Of a DNA stretch of 64,000 nt, positions 53,168 through 61,068 are shown piece by piece (the stretch's first letter is position 1; each line of letters starts with the position of its first letter). The notes below the pieces were generated by a model. The model was given only the letters and a program-made list of their open reading frames with translations. It made no database searches and was not told the origin of the DNA. A program made the translations under genes and the position numbers. The DNA is from Rhea pennata (lineage: Eukaryota; Chordata; Aves; Rheiformes; Rheidae), in contig NC_084663.1 of the NCBI RefSeq assembly GCF_028389875.1, positions 165,400,301 through 165,464,300 on the forward strand, written 5' to 3'.

Positions 53168-53460
53168 TTTGGACCCCATCCTGAAAAAAAGAAAAAAAAA
53201 AAAAAAAAACAAACACTTAAAACTTCTCAGTAATTTTACATGTAAGAGTAGTTCTGCATCCTTTACCCTACTACAATCTTTTGGGTATTTGACTAACTTT
53301 GCTCAACAAGTGAGTCTATGGAGACTACACACATGAGTTAAGTTATTCATGAGTAAAGTTGTTCATGTGCTTAAGTGCCTGCAGGATGAAGACCTAAGTT
53401 GGGACTTCTTTCATGAGTAAAGGTACTCAAGTGAGTAAGAATTTGCAGGATTAGGCCCTA
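53168..53460. repeat. Eroded palindromic interspersed repeat with duplicated right end (copy 3)
   Basis: A left end GGACCCCATCCTG (53171-53183) is separated by an A-rich tract from CAAACACTTAA (53210). On the right, two similar units follow in tandem: CATGAGTAAAG ... TGCTTAAG ... GCAGGATGAAGACC (53348-53394) and CATGAGTAAAG ... GAGTAAG ... GCAGGATTAGGCCC (53412-53458), 64 bases apart. The left end is roughly the inverse of the right ends. It lies 0.8-1.1 kb downstream of the SLITRK5 stop, possibly inside its 3' UTR. Confidence 0.5.
53184..53209 (+). repeat. A-rich tract interrupting an older repeat
   Basis: A7-G-A18 between CATCCTG and CAAACACTTA. Without it the flanks would read CCTGCAAACACTTA, the left end expected for the palindromic repeat here. 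Confidence 0.7.
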
Positions 53461-54232
53461 AAATAGTGAAGGAAAGAGAAATGCTAATGTGCATATAAAA
53501 ATAGGTGCTACAATAAAATATTTTTTTTTATATTTCATCAATAAGTTATTTTCACTAACCAGTTACGGATCATATATCTCTGCACTCTTTAATGATTTGT
53601 CCACATCTACGGTGATCCTTTTAAAGATCATAATATATTTTTTTTTAATTCAAAAGTCCAGAAAGCATACAAACACATCCTTAAAAAAAGGAAACTTTGT
53701 ATTAAAGTCGGGGTGTGCTAATCTCTCCATAAAAGCCATTTAGACTCACCCATGGCTAAAAGGGGAAAATGTGCGCTGTACTCTTCAACCAGAAAGAAAA
53801 TAAAATTAAACAATATCTGTCCAAACAAAAGTGACCATGACTTTTGTACTTGTAACCTGAACATTATGACCTGACAAGACCCTCCTGCTGCCTTCCCCAA
53901 GCACACACCGGCACACACAAAATGCAGGTGGTGTGCCCAGTTTACACAATAGGTGGTTTCCTACTTACAAAAACAGGGGGAAAAAAAGGAGGGAGAAAAA
54001 GAAAGAAAGTGAAGAAAAGAAACAGCACACCCTTTCTGAATCATTCCCCGAAGCTGAAAAATCCTGTGCCAAGGCACTTCACCCTACAACAAAACGAATT
54101 AAAGGGTGGGGGGGAAGGGGAGGGCGGAGGTCAGCACTTATGTTTCTTTGTTTTGCGTGTGGTTGTTAAATACAAATACTCTATAGAGAAGGAGCTGCTG
54201 GAGTTGTTGGGGAGGGTGGAGAGGGGTGTTTC

Positions 54233-57097
54233 TCAGAACTGGCTGAAAGTGGTCTGTTTTTCCAGCACTTCGAGGTAGTCCGGCTCTGCGTTTAGTTTTG
54301 CTTTTAGTTCCAGGTACTCGTTCCTGCTGGGCTCTACATAGACAGTACTCGGGGGGTTGTAGAGCACCGTCTCCCGGAGCCGGCCGTCTCCCGGCCCCGG
54401 GTGCAAATACTGGTGGGGACGCCTAAGGTCATAGTTAGGGGAGTAGGTGTAGGCAGCGGGGAGCTTGGGGTAGTCGGGGAGGGTAGAGCCGGGGGTGCCC
54501 AGCGTGGAGGAGGAGGAGTGTTTGTCGGGCTCCAAAATGCCCCTGTAAAAGCGATCGGCGTCTTGCACCGGGGAGAGCAGCTCCTCCCGGGGCTCGATGG
54601 TGCTCACGCTGTACGCGGGGCTGCGCAGGGGCGCATCCTCCCCGACGGGCGGCGGCGGTGGCGGCGGCGGCGACGGCCCCCCCGCGGGCTGCAGGGGGTG
54701 GCTGCTGTAGGTGACCTTGAGCTCGTGGAGGTCTTTGTAATCCTCGCCCGCGTTGCCCTCCCGGGAGCGGTAGATGGGGTTTTTGCACATGTGGCCCAGG
54801 GGGTGCGGGATGTACTCGTACACGTGGCCGCCGGGGGTCTTTACTTTGGGCAGCGCCGCCCCGCCGCTGCCGCCGCCCCGGTGCTGCTGGTGCTGCTGGT
54901 GGTGCGGGTGGTGGTGGTGGTGGTGGTGGGCGCCGCCGCTGTAGACGCTGTACTGCATGTTGAAGGAGCTCACGTCGGAGTTGTTGGCGCTGGCGTGGTC
55001 GCCCTGGCCCTTCTTGCGCCGCTTCATCACGAGCACGAAGAGCCCCGCCGCCACGAAGACGGACATGATGAAGACCAGCAGCAGGCTGAGGATGAGCACC
55101 GAGAGCGGCACGGAGGAGCCGCTGCCGCCGCCCGCGGGCGCCGCGCCGCCCGCCGCCGCCGTGCCGTTGAGGCGCACGGTGGAGGAGGAGGGGGTGGTGC
55201 GGGCCGGCAGCGGGCCGGAGGACGGCGTGGGCGTGGAGACGACGATATCCGAGTAGTCGGGGCACAGCAGCTCCGCCCGCACCGCCCGCATGTCGCTCTG
55301 GGCGAACTTCTTGGGGGACTCGCAGATGACCTGGTCCACTAGGACGCCAGTGTTGAGCTGCTCCAGCCACAGCTTCATGCCCACCACATCGCAGGTGCAG
55401 TCCCAGGGGTTCTCGTGCAGGTCGATCTGCAGCAAAGATTTCAGCTGGTCCAATACCCCGCTCACCGGCAGGTAGGAGAAGTGGTTGCTGCGCAGGCTCA
55501 GCCTGAGGAGAGACAGACCGGAAAAAACGTTCCCGGGCAAAGATCTCAGCAGATTGTTGTTCAAAAACAAGAGCTGGAGGTTGGGAACGGGTTCAAAGGT
55601 GCCCGTCTCTATCTCCCGGATAACATTGTACTGCAGGAAGAGGTACTGCAGGCTCTGCAGCCCGTAGAACAGCTCTGGACTCAGCTTCTCAATCCGGTTC
55701 CCATTCAGGTACAGTCTTCGCAAATTAGTTAAATCCCCAAAAGCCCGATCCTGAATAACTGAGATACGATTATTGCCCAGATGCAGCAAATCTAGCCCGG
55801 TGGCATCCACAAAATCTGCTCTGCGCACCAGAGCAATGTAGTTTTCTGTGAGATACATCTTCTTAGGATTATAGGGTTTGGGCTGCAGCTCAGAAATGCT
55901 CTCAATCTTCCTCTCCTGACAGTTGACGTTGAGGCCCAGGTCAGAAATCTGCAAGTTACAAGTGCAGGCAGTGGGGCACTCCAAAGGCACCGGAGATTTG
56001 GTCTGGTAGGCAATGCTGGGGCCGTAGTTGCTGTATCCCAGGTCTTTTGAGGGCAGGCGGGAGGTGGGGCGCACCCTAGTCTTGTTGGGCTGGCGGGTCC
56101 CCTTCGGGGGCTTCAAAGGGGATTTGTAAACAGCTGAAGAAGAAGTGGCCACAGAGTTCACCGAAGCCGGTGTGGTGTGGAAATACCCTGTGGTGCTCAG
56201 CGGTGTCTGCGGTCTCATTTCATAATCTGAAATGAGTCTCCTGGGGCAAAGCTCCTGCTTGGAGACTTCATCTAAATCTCGACCGTGTAAGCGGAAAGGG
56301 GTTTCGCAAACCACATCTCCCACCAGAGCAGAGTAGGAGATACTGTCCAGCCAATCTTTTAGAGCAATTAACTCGCAAGAGCAGTTCCAGGGGTTTTCCT
56401 CCAGCTGCAGCTCCACCACTTTATCCATGTGCTGCAAAAGGCCCACATAGGGCAACAGCTTCAGCCGGTTACCCCTCAGGTCCAAGTGAGTTAAGGGCAC
56501 AAAACGGAAAAGGTTGTTGGGCAAACTGGAGAGGAGATTATCATTGAGAATCAGCACCTGCAGCAAATGCAGTTTGCTGAAGGCACTGGGTTCAATGATG
56601 CTAATATAATTATAATCAACTTGTAGATATTCCAAACTCTCTAGCCCAAGGAAAGTGTCATCCCGTAAAAGTTCCAGCTTGTTGTTGTTCAGGTGCAGCC
56701 TCCTTAAACCTCTCAGACCATGAAAGGCCCCTGTTTCAATGTCTTGTATGTCGTTGCTCCCTAGGTGCAAAATTGAAGCCCCAGTGTAATTGACAAACTG
56801 GTTAGGATACAGCCTGTTCAAAAGGTTCCCTGACAACAAGAGGTGGTAGACAGGGAACCTTGGTGGACTGATCTCAAAAAGGCTGATGATCCCTCTGTTT
56901 TCACAGCTCACTGTTAAGATACCGTCCTTCTCTTCACAAGGACACGCATTATCACAGATTTCCCCATAATACTCGATGCTTTCTGCCCACGAAAGGACTA
57001 GCGATGTTAAAGCAAACGTGATCGTCTGCAGCATCCAGATATGCATTTTTTTGTTGAGGTCCTGTTCCAAAGTTACTGTAGAGCAGCAAGCGTACAT
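54233..57097 (-). CDS. SLITRK5: SLITRK5, SLIT and NTRK-like protein 5 (complete, 954 aa, one exon)
   Basis: Type I membrane synaptic adhesion receptor. In mammals SLITRK5 binds presynaptic LAR-family receptor phosphatases and modulates TrkB trafficking (family knowledge). The sequence shows a signal peptide (hydrophobic stretch ~22-37, likely cleavage near A38/E39); a first LRR module with cysteine-rich N-cap (C48-C66), six repeats (~82-215) and C-cap starting ENPWNCSCEL (~234-284); a Ser/Thr/Pro linker (~286-370); a second LRR module (N-cap ~374-393, repeats ~413-555, C-cap ENPWDCTCDV to C612); one transmembrane helix (~664-691) with KRRKK stop-transfer; and a cytoplasmic tail with H724-H730, P810-P817 and a Trk-like end with Y928 and Y941, finishing TTFSQF. 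Sequons: N103, N238, N338, N644. I start at 57097, not at the first ATG of the open frame (57301), because a splice acceptor lies 8 bases before it and MYACC..TLEQDL parallels the mammalian start. Length is close to human (958). The match to SLITRK5 over paralogues is recalled, but near-identical LRR blocks make it firm. Confidence 0.97.
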   Translation of the reverse strand: MYACCSTVTLEQDLNKKMHIWMLQTITFALTSLVLSWAESIEYYGEICDNACPCEEKDGILTVSCENRGIISLFEISPPRFPVYHLLLSGNLLNRLYPNQFVNYTGASILHLGSNDIQDIETGAFHGLRGLRRLHLNNNKLELLRDDTFLGLESLEYLQVDYNYISIIEPSAFSKLHLLQVLILNDNLLSSLPNNLFRFVPLTHLDLRGNRLKLLPYVGLLQHMDKVVELQLEENPWNCSCELIALKDWLDSISYSALVGDVVCETPFRLHGRDLDEVSKQELCPRRLISDYEMRPQTPLSTTGYFHTTPASVNSVATSSSAVYKSPLKPPKGTRQPNKTRVRPTSRLPSKDLGYSNYGPSIAYQTKSPVPLECPTACTCNLQISDLGLNVNCQERKIESISELQPKPYNPKKMYLTENYIALVRRADFVDATGLDLLHLGNNRISVIQDRAFGDLTNLRRLYLNGNRIEKLSPELFYGLQSLQYLFLQYNVIREIETGTFEPVPNLQLLFLNNNLLRSLPGNVFSGLSLLRLSLRSNHFSYLPVSGVLDQLKSLLQIDLHENPWDCTCDVVGMKLWLEQLNTGVLVDQVICESPKKFAQSDMRAVRAELLCPDYSDIVVSTPTPSSGPLPARTTPSSSTVRLNGTAAAGGAAPAGGGSGSSVPLSVLILSLLLVFIMSVFVAAGLFVLVMKRRKKGQGDHASANNSDVSSFNMQYSVYSGGAHHHHHHHPHHQQHQQHRGGGSGGAALPKVKTPGGHVYEYIPHPLGHMCKNPIYRSREGNAGEDYKDLHELKVTYSSHPLQPAGGPSPPPPPPPPVGEDAPLRSPAYSVSTIEPREELLSPVQDADRFYRGILEPDKHSSSSTLGTPGSTLPDYPKLPAAYTYSPNYDLRRPHQYLHPGPGDGRLRETVLYNPPSTVYVEPSRNEYLELKAKLNAEPDYLEVLEKQTTFSQF
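54350..55400. other. Intragenic CpG-rich segment in the 3' half of the SLITRK5 coding exon
   Basis: The part of the coding exon encoding the juxtamembrane, transmembrane and cytoplasmic regions is strikingly GC- and CpG-rich, while the LRR-coding part (55700-57000) has ordinary composition. The shift is visible by eye near 55400. It coincides with homopolymer runs in the protein (His, Pro, Gly, Ala) and creates long antisense open frames, for example 54401-55342 on the plus strand, that are composition artefacts. Confidence 0.7.
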
Positions 57098-57130
57098 TTT
57101 ATTTCCTGTATGGGCAAGAAGAAAAAAGAA
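57098..57130 (-). other. SLITRK5: Splice acceptor of the SLITRK5 coding exon
   Basis: On the minus strand a pyrimidine-rich run (57130 down to about 57112) leads into CCCATACAG followed by G, so the AG is at 57107-57106 and the exon begins at 57105. Eight untranslated bases (GAAATAAA) then precede the ATG, which has A at -3. The open frame continues upstream through this site to 57301 without a stop, but that stretch is AT-rich and translates to nonspecific hydrophobic sequence, as expected of intron. Vertebrate SLITRK genes usually keep the whole coding region in one exon with 5' UTR exon(s) upstream, which fits. Confidence 0.85.
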
Positions 57131-57723
57131 AGCGGTATAATAGCATAACACTGTAAAATTTAAAACTGACACGAAGTTTATATATATCTTTAGTGGAGTA
57201 GAGATTGGATTGTTAATCAAACAAAGAAAACTCCCGTCACTTTTAATTCCCACACTTCTGAAAACTGGATGACATGCATTGATTAAAAGGTTGATGGGCA
57301 ACTTCTAGTGAGTTAAATGCCTGTGGTGTTTAAAAAGGTGAGGCCACAATAGAAACTGTTCTGGTTCTATTCATATGTGGTACATTTCTATGTTTCATTG
57401 GATTTCTTTTTCACGACTAGCCCCATAAATATACATAAAATGGCTGTCAGTTCAGTTTCACGGTTCTAATTTAAGAGAAAAGAAGCACCATTTTACGAGG
57501 TTTCCCACCTCCCCTATTACCCAGCTCCCTCTTCCCTTCAGAACCTCCTCAGTGAACAGCGCACTTAAGGTCTTCCCTATTTTTACACAGCTGAAGTGCT
57601 ACCTTGATTTTTAACCACTGATGGAAATGCCATAGTAGGAATATAAAGAAAAATGCTCAGTGCTGAAAACTGCAGTTTAATTCAATAGAAAGCATACTGA
57701 CAGATTCTCCAAATCATCACTTT

Positions 57724-57804
57724 TATATATATATATAAAATATATATATATATGCATATACAAAGGACACATGCATATAGGCACACCCCCCCACACACAC
57801 ACAT
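57724..57804 (+). repeat. (TA)n and (CA)n cluster in the intron
   Basis: Two TA runs (57724-57752) and a C7-interrupted CA run (57782-57804). Confidence 0.9.
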
Positions 57805-58007
57805 ACGCTGTAGAGGACTTTTGTGGTGGAATTCTTCAGTAATGAAACTAAATACATCCACCTCCTACTTCAATACACTTAATAGCTCTATTCAGTGAGA
57901 GAAATTTTTTATCTTTATACAAGTAAATTATCTTAATTGATTTTACGATTCCCAGAATGAGTTATGTACAATGTAACTCACTATCAAGCAGAGGTCTTCA
58001 GTTATTA

Positions 58008-58039
58008 TACACACATATACACACACAGGCACACACACT
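58008..58039 (+). repeat. (CA)n microsatellite in the intron
   Basis: Interrupted CA run with TAC and GGC breaks. Confidence 0.85.
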
Positions 58040-59234
58040 GTCACACTTAAAGGGAATGTTTTAACCACTCACCCAAAATTTGTGAAAAATGTAAAACATG
58101 TGGATCATCTTCGCAGTCTCAGCCATATCTGACATACCGTTTATTCCCAACGTTCTGTAAAACTAGCCTCGTAGAAGTGGAGAGATCTAAATAGGTCTCA
58201 TGGAAATATCTCATTGCCAACACTCCAAGCATCAGAGTTACCGATTATAAGCAGCGATGGCTGTCAGTGCTCTTCATCCTTTAGGGGAGAAGACACCCAG
58301 GCTGATTAAAAGCCAAGGGGGATGGGAGAAAACCCCACCATTGACCTACGTCAGTATTTTAATACCCGAATTTCATCTAGCCAGAAACAAATCCAATTTC
58401 TATTCCTTCTTGCAGTCTTTCTGACTCCTTGTGGTTTTCTTCTACTTCTACTAGTCTAAAAGCAACGTGAATAAGGAAAATATATGCATTGTGTGTGTCA
58501 GTAAGGGAAGACTAATAAATCATCCAGGCTTAAATTCTGGACTCCTGGAGCAGGCTTGCATTTTCTATCATCCACCTCAGAGCCCCAATCCTCATGCCAC
58601 AACTCTGGTTTGGAGGAACGCATCCTAAAAAACGGTAAGTCTCAGTACTGCAAGACATCTCCTGTGGCATCAGGTTCAAGGCTGCAAATCTAGCACTTGC
58701 AGCAAAGGCAGTCATGCAGCAAGAAATCGGAAGTCTCGGCGAATCTCTAATTCTGACCAGACGTCAACTAGATCGGAATTACTCAAAGCAAAAGGCTTCA
58801 CTGCATAAAGGCAGCAGAAATCTTACTCAGAGGCATGTATCTAGCATATTCTTTCTCAGCTCGATCAGATCCATTCATCCATTAACCGACTGGTCTTCGG
58901 AAGAAAAAAAAAAAGCCATTGAAAACCTGCCCGGTCAGTGTTAAACTCCCAGGCATTTGACAACTTTAATTCAATTATGGTTAGTAAGGGAGAAAAATAC
59001 AACCACCCCTCCCTCCTCCTTTCTCTGAAAAAAGGGGGGGGATGGGAGATATAGAGAAAATAAAGTTGTAGCTGGCTATATGCAAGGTTGCAATCCCGCC
59101 CTGGAAACCCCTCTGTGATGACTGTGTGCTGCCGTTCGCCAGCTCCCTTCAGAGGTTCATAAGATGGGGGGGAGGGGGCGGAAGGAGGGGGGGAAAGGGG
59201 AGATGCGGAGCGGGGTTGCATTGGGATTTTTCTC

Positions 59235-59260
59235 GTGTGTGTGTGTGTGTGTGTGTGTGT
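59235..59260 (+). repeat. (GT)13 microsatellite
   Basis: Pure GT run about 320 bases from the candidate donor, on the intron side. Confidence 0.92.
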
Positions 59261-59569
59261 GCGCTTTTTTTTTTCCCCCCAAAGAGTTCAACCCTTAGAT
59301 TACCGCACTGCATATCCGGCTCGAAGCAGCATTCAGTACCGCCGACAGCAGCAGCAAGCAAGCAGCCCCAGCCGGACACTGCCACCCAACTGAGCAGCAC
59401 CCAGAGTTGGGAGAAATGGCTTTCCAAGCGGGGGGGAGGTGCGGGGGAGGGGTTGGGGGCTGGAAAGCAACAGCAAGGAAAAGACCCGGCGGGGAAGGGG
59501 CGGGGGGGGGGGGAAGGAAAGAAGGAGGGAAAGAAAAGAGAGAAGGAGAGCGCGAGTAAAGTCAACCCC

Positions 59570-59582
59570 GGTACTTACTTCG
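59570..59582 (-). other. SLITRK5: Candidate 5' splice donor, end of SLITRK5 exon 1
   Basis: Read on the minus strand the site is GAA followed by GTAAGTACC, with GT at 59578-59577 and the exon ending at 59579. The intron side matches the U1 consensus well; the exon side has A instead of G at -1. It lies at the gene-proximal edge of the CpG island, as expected for the end of a first exon. A second candidate (AGT followed by GTGAGTAC, GT at 60160-60159) is weaker because of T at -1. Only transcript data can choose between them. Confidence 0.5.
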
Positions 59583-59752
59583 CCCGAAATCTCCAGGGCC
59601 CCGGCATGGTGGCAGCCCGCGCAGCTGCCTGCTCGGTGCGCGGAGGAGGGAAAGGAGGCGAGTATTGCAGCTGGGGAGGCTCGGCGAGCAACGCGCACGG
59701 ACGGCACCCCGCACGCAGGCGGCGCCGAGACACCAGCACTCGCACAGGGACG

Positions 59753-59768
59753 CGCACACACGCACACG

Positions 59769-59801
<33 letters not shown>

Positions 59802-59810
59802 ACACACACG
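59753..59810 (+). repeat. (CA)n microsatellite with CG interruptions
   Basis: About 58 bases of CA with periodic CACG. If the donor at 59578 is used it would be transcribed as (TG)n in the 5' UTR of SLITRK5. Confidence 0.92.
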
Positions 59811-60795
59811 GAGCCCCGCGCGCCCCGGCAGCCGCGGGCGCGAGCGCCCCGCACGGCGGCGCGCGCCCGCGCGGCGGCGGCGGTGGCGGGGGGGGCGGAG
59901 GGCGACGCGCGCTGCCCACGGGCGGGGAGCTTGGCGGGGGGCGAGGGGAGCTGCGCGGGGCGGAGGGGCGCGGGAGGGGTGTGTGTGTTTGGGGGGGAAG
60001 GGGGCAGCCCCAGAGGGGTGGAGCGGGCGCTGGGGCGCGGGGCGGCTGCCCGGTCGGTGCCGCCGGCTGCGAGCGCGGCGCTGGCTCGGCCCCGCACGGC
60101 GCCACACGCGCGCACATGCCGCTGCAGCCGCACACGCGCACCCCGCGCGGCTGTACTCACACTTTCCGCGGCACGGGTCAACTTTCTCCGCGCTCAGCAG
60201 CCGTCGCCGCCGGCCGCCGCCCCGCGCCCCCTCCCCTTCAGGCCGGGCCCCCGCCGCCGCCGCCAACGGCCGCCGCCAACGGCCGCCAACGGCCGGGGCG
60301 CCGCGCCGCGGCCCGGCGCGGGGAGCCGCGCGGCGGCGGAGCCGGGCGCTGCCTCCGCCCGCCGCGGCCGCTGACCATGGCCGCGCGGGCGGCGGGGAGC
60401 GGGCGCCGGCGGCGGAGCCGGGGCGCCGGCGGCCGCCGCTGCCTCCTCCGGCGCCGCCGCCCGCTGCTGCCGCTGCCGCCTCCGACTGACGCGGCGGAGC
60501 CTCGGCGGCCGCGCCGGGCTGGGCGGCTGCGGCTGCCGGGAACGGGGGCTCCGATGCGGGCCTCCGCTAGCGCGGGAACGGCGGGGCGGTGGCGCTCCCC
60601 CTCCGCGGCCCCCGAGCAGCGGGGCAGGGCGGGAGCGGCGGGCCGAGGAGCGGGGGGGGCGCCGCGGCCTCCCCCCCCGGGGGGGGCCCGAACCCGGTGG
60701 CGGCGCCCCCCGCGCCCTTCGCGCGGCGGCCGAGCCGGGCCGCCGCCGCCGCTGCGGCGCCTGCCGCCGCCGCCAGGTGTCGCCGCGGGCGGCGG

Positions 60796-60848
60796 CGCGG
60801 AGCTGTGCGGAGCTGTACGGTGCGGTGCGGAGCGGTGCGGAGCGGCCC
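60796..60848 (+). repeat. GC-rich minisatellite, unit ~GTGCGGAGCG
   Basis: Several imperfect 10-base units: GCGGAGCTGT, GCGGAGCTGTACG, GTGCGGTGCGGAGCG, GTGCGGAGCG. Confidence 0.8.
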
Positions 60849-61020
60849 CAGCTGCCTTCCCCACTGCTGCCGGCCCGGCACCCGCGGCTGTGGGCTTTCG
60901 CGAAGGGAACGTGGAGCGCCTTTTCCGTGAGCAGCTGGCTGCTGCCGAGTGGAGGCCGTGGCGGTCTTCAAGTTGAGCTTTAGGTTTTTGCTCCTGCTGA
61001 GATAAGGCGTTTGGATGATC

Positions 61021-61021
<1 letters not shown>

Positions 61022-61066
<45 letters not shown>
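61022..61066 (+). repeat. A45 tract at the upstream edge of the CpG island
   Basis: 45 uninterrupted A followed by GAAAGAAAAAG. On the gene strand it is a T tract upstream of the island. The length may be affected by sequencing or assembly error. Confidence 0.9.

Positions 61067-61068
<2 letters not shown>

Larger units (their letters stand above)
52616..54232 (-). other. SLITRK5: Putative SLITRK5 3' UTR with candidate poly(A) signal at its far end
   Basis: Downstream of the TGA stop (54235-54233) the minus strand has no coding sequence. Going away from the stop, ATTAAA variants appear at 53588-53593 and 53644-53649, and the first canonical AATAAA at 52616-52621, giving a possible 3' UTR of about 1.6 kb. 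No strong GU-rich element follows it, so the end is uncertain; another AATAAA lies at 51277-51282. The stretch also contains an A-rich tract (53184-53209) and a duplicated ~47-base repeat unit (53348-53394, 53412-53458), so part of the UTR or flank is repeat-derived. Confidence 0.35.
57106..59578 (-). other. SLITRK5: Putative 5' UTR intron of SLITRK5
   Basis: About 2.47 kb between the acceptor and the better of two donor-like sites. The half next to the exon is AT-rich with a (TA)n/(CA)n cluster (57724-57804) and a (CA)n run (58008-58039). The half next to the donor is G-rich on the plus strand (59160-59520) and carries a (GT)n run (59235-59260). No protein-coding potential is visible: frames here lack recognisable domains. 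The intron length depends on which donor is used; the alternative near 60160 would make it about 3.05 kb. Confidence 0.55.
59560..60960 (-). promoter_or_regulatory. SLITRK5: CpG island, probable SLITRK5 promoter and exon 1
   Basis: An abrupt island of very GC- and CpG-rich DNA in otherwise AT-rich surroundings, directly upstream of SLITRK5. It contains many CGG/GCC clusters, three copies of GCCAACGGCC (60262-60293), a degenerate GTGCGGAGCG minisatellite (60796-60848) and a (CA)n tract (59753-59810). CpG islands of this kind usually mark vertebrate promoters and first exons. No transcription start can be placed by eye, and I see no clear TATA box. Several long open frames cross the island on both strands, but they are Arg/Ala/Pro/Gly-rich and overlap one another, as expected in stop-poor GC-rich DNA. 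The gene direction implies minus-strand transcription; a divergent transcript is possible but not shown. Confidence 0.75.

Noticed and set aside
54401..55342. 313-codon plus-strand frame antisense to SLITRK5
   Set aside because: It is Val/Gly/Ala/Arg/His-rich, lies entirely within the GC-rich part of the SLITRK5 exon and has no domain. It is a composition shadow.
54435..55370. 311-codon minus-strand frame overlapping SLITRK5 in another frame
   Set aside because: Ala/Pro/Gly/Arg-rich alternative frame of the same GC-rich exon, with no independent support.
57098..57301. N-terminal extension of SLITRK5 from ATG at 57301
   Set aside because: It crosses a strong splice acceptor and replaces the conserved N-terminus with intron-like sequence.
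58624..58640. Plus-strand donor-like ACG-GTAAGT as evidence of an antisense lncRNA
   Set aside because: A single donor-like match without a paired acceptor, promoter or poly(A) signal is expected by chance.
59126..60976. 616-codon frame across the CpG island, plus strand
   Set aside because: Low-complexity Arg/Ala/Gly/Pro, overlaps several equally long frames on both strands, and includes microsatellite translation (HTHT). Not a protein.
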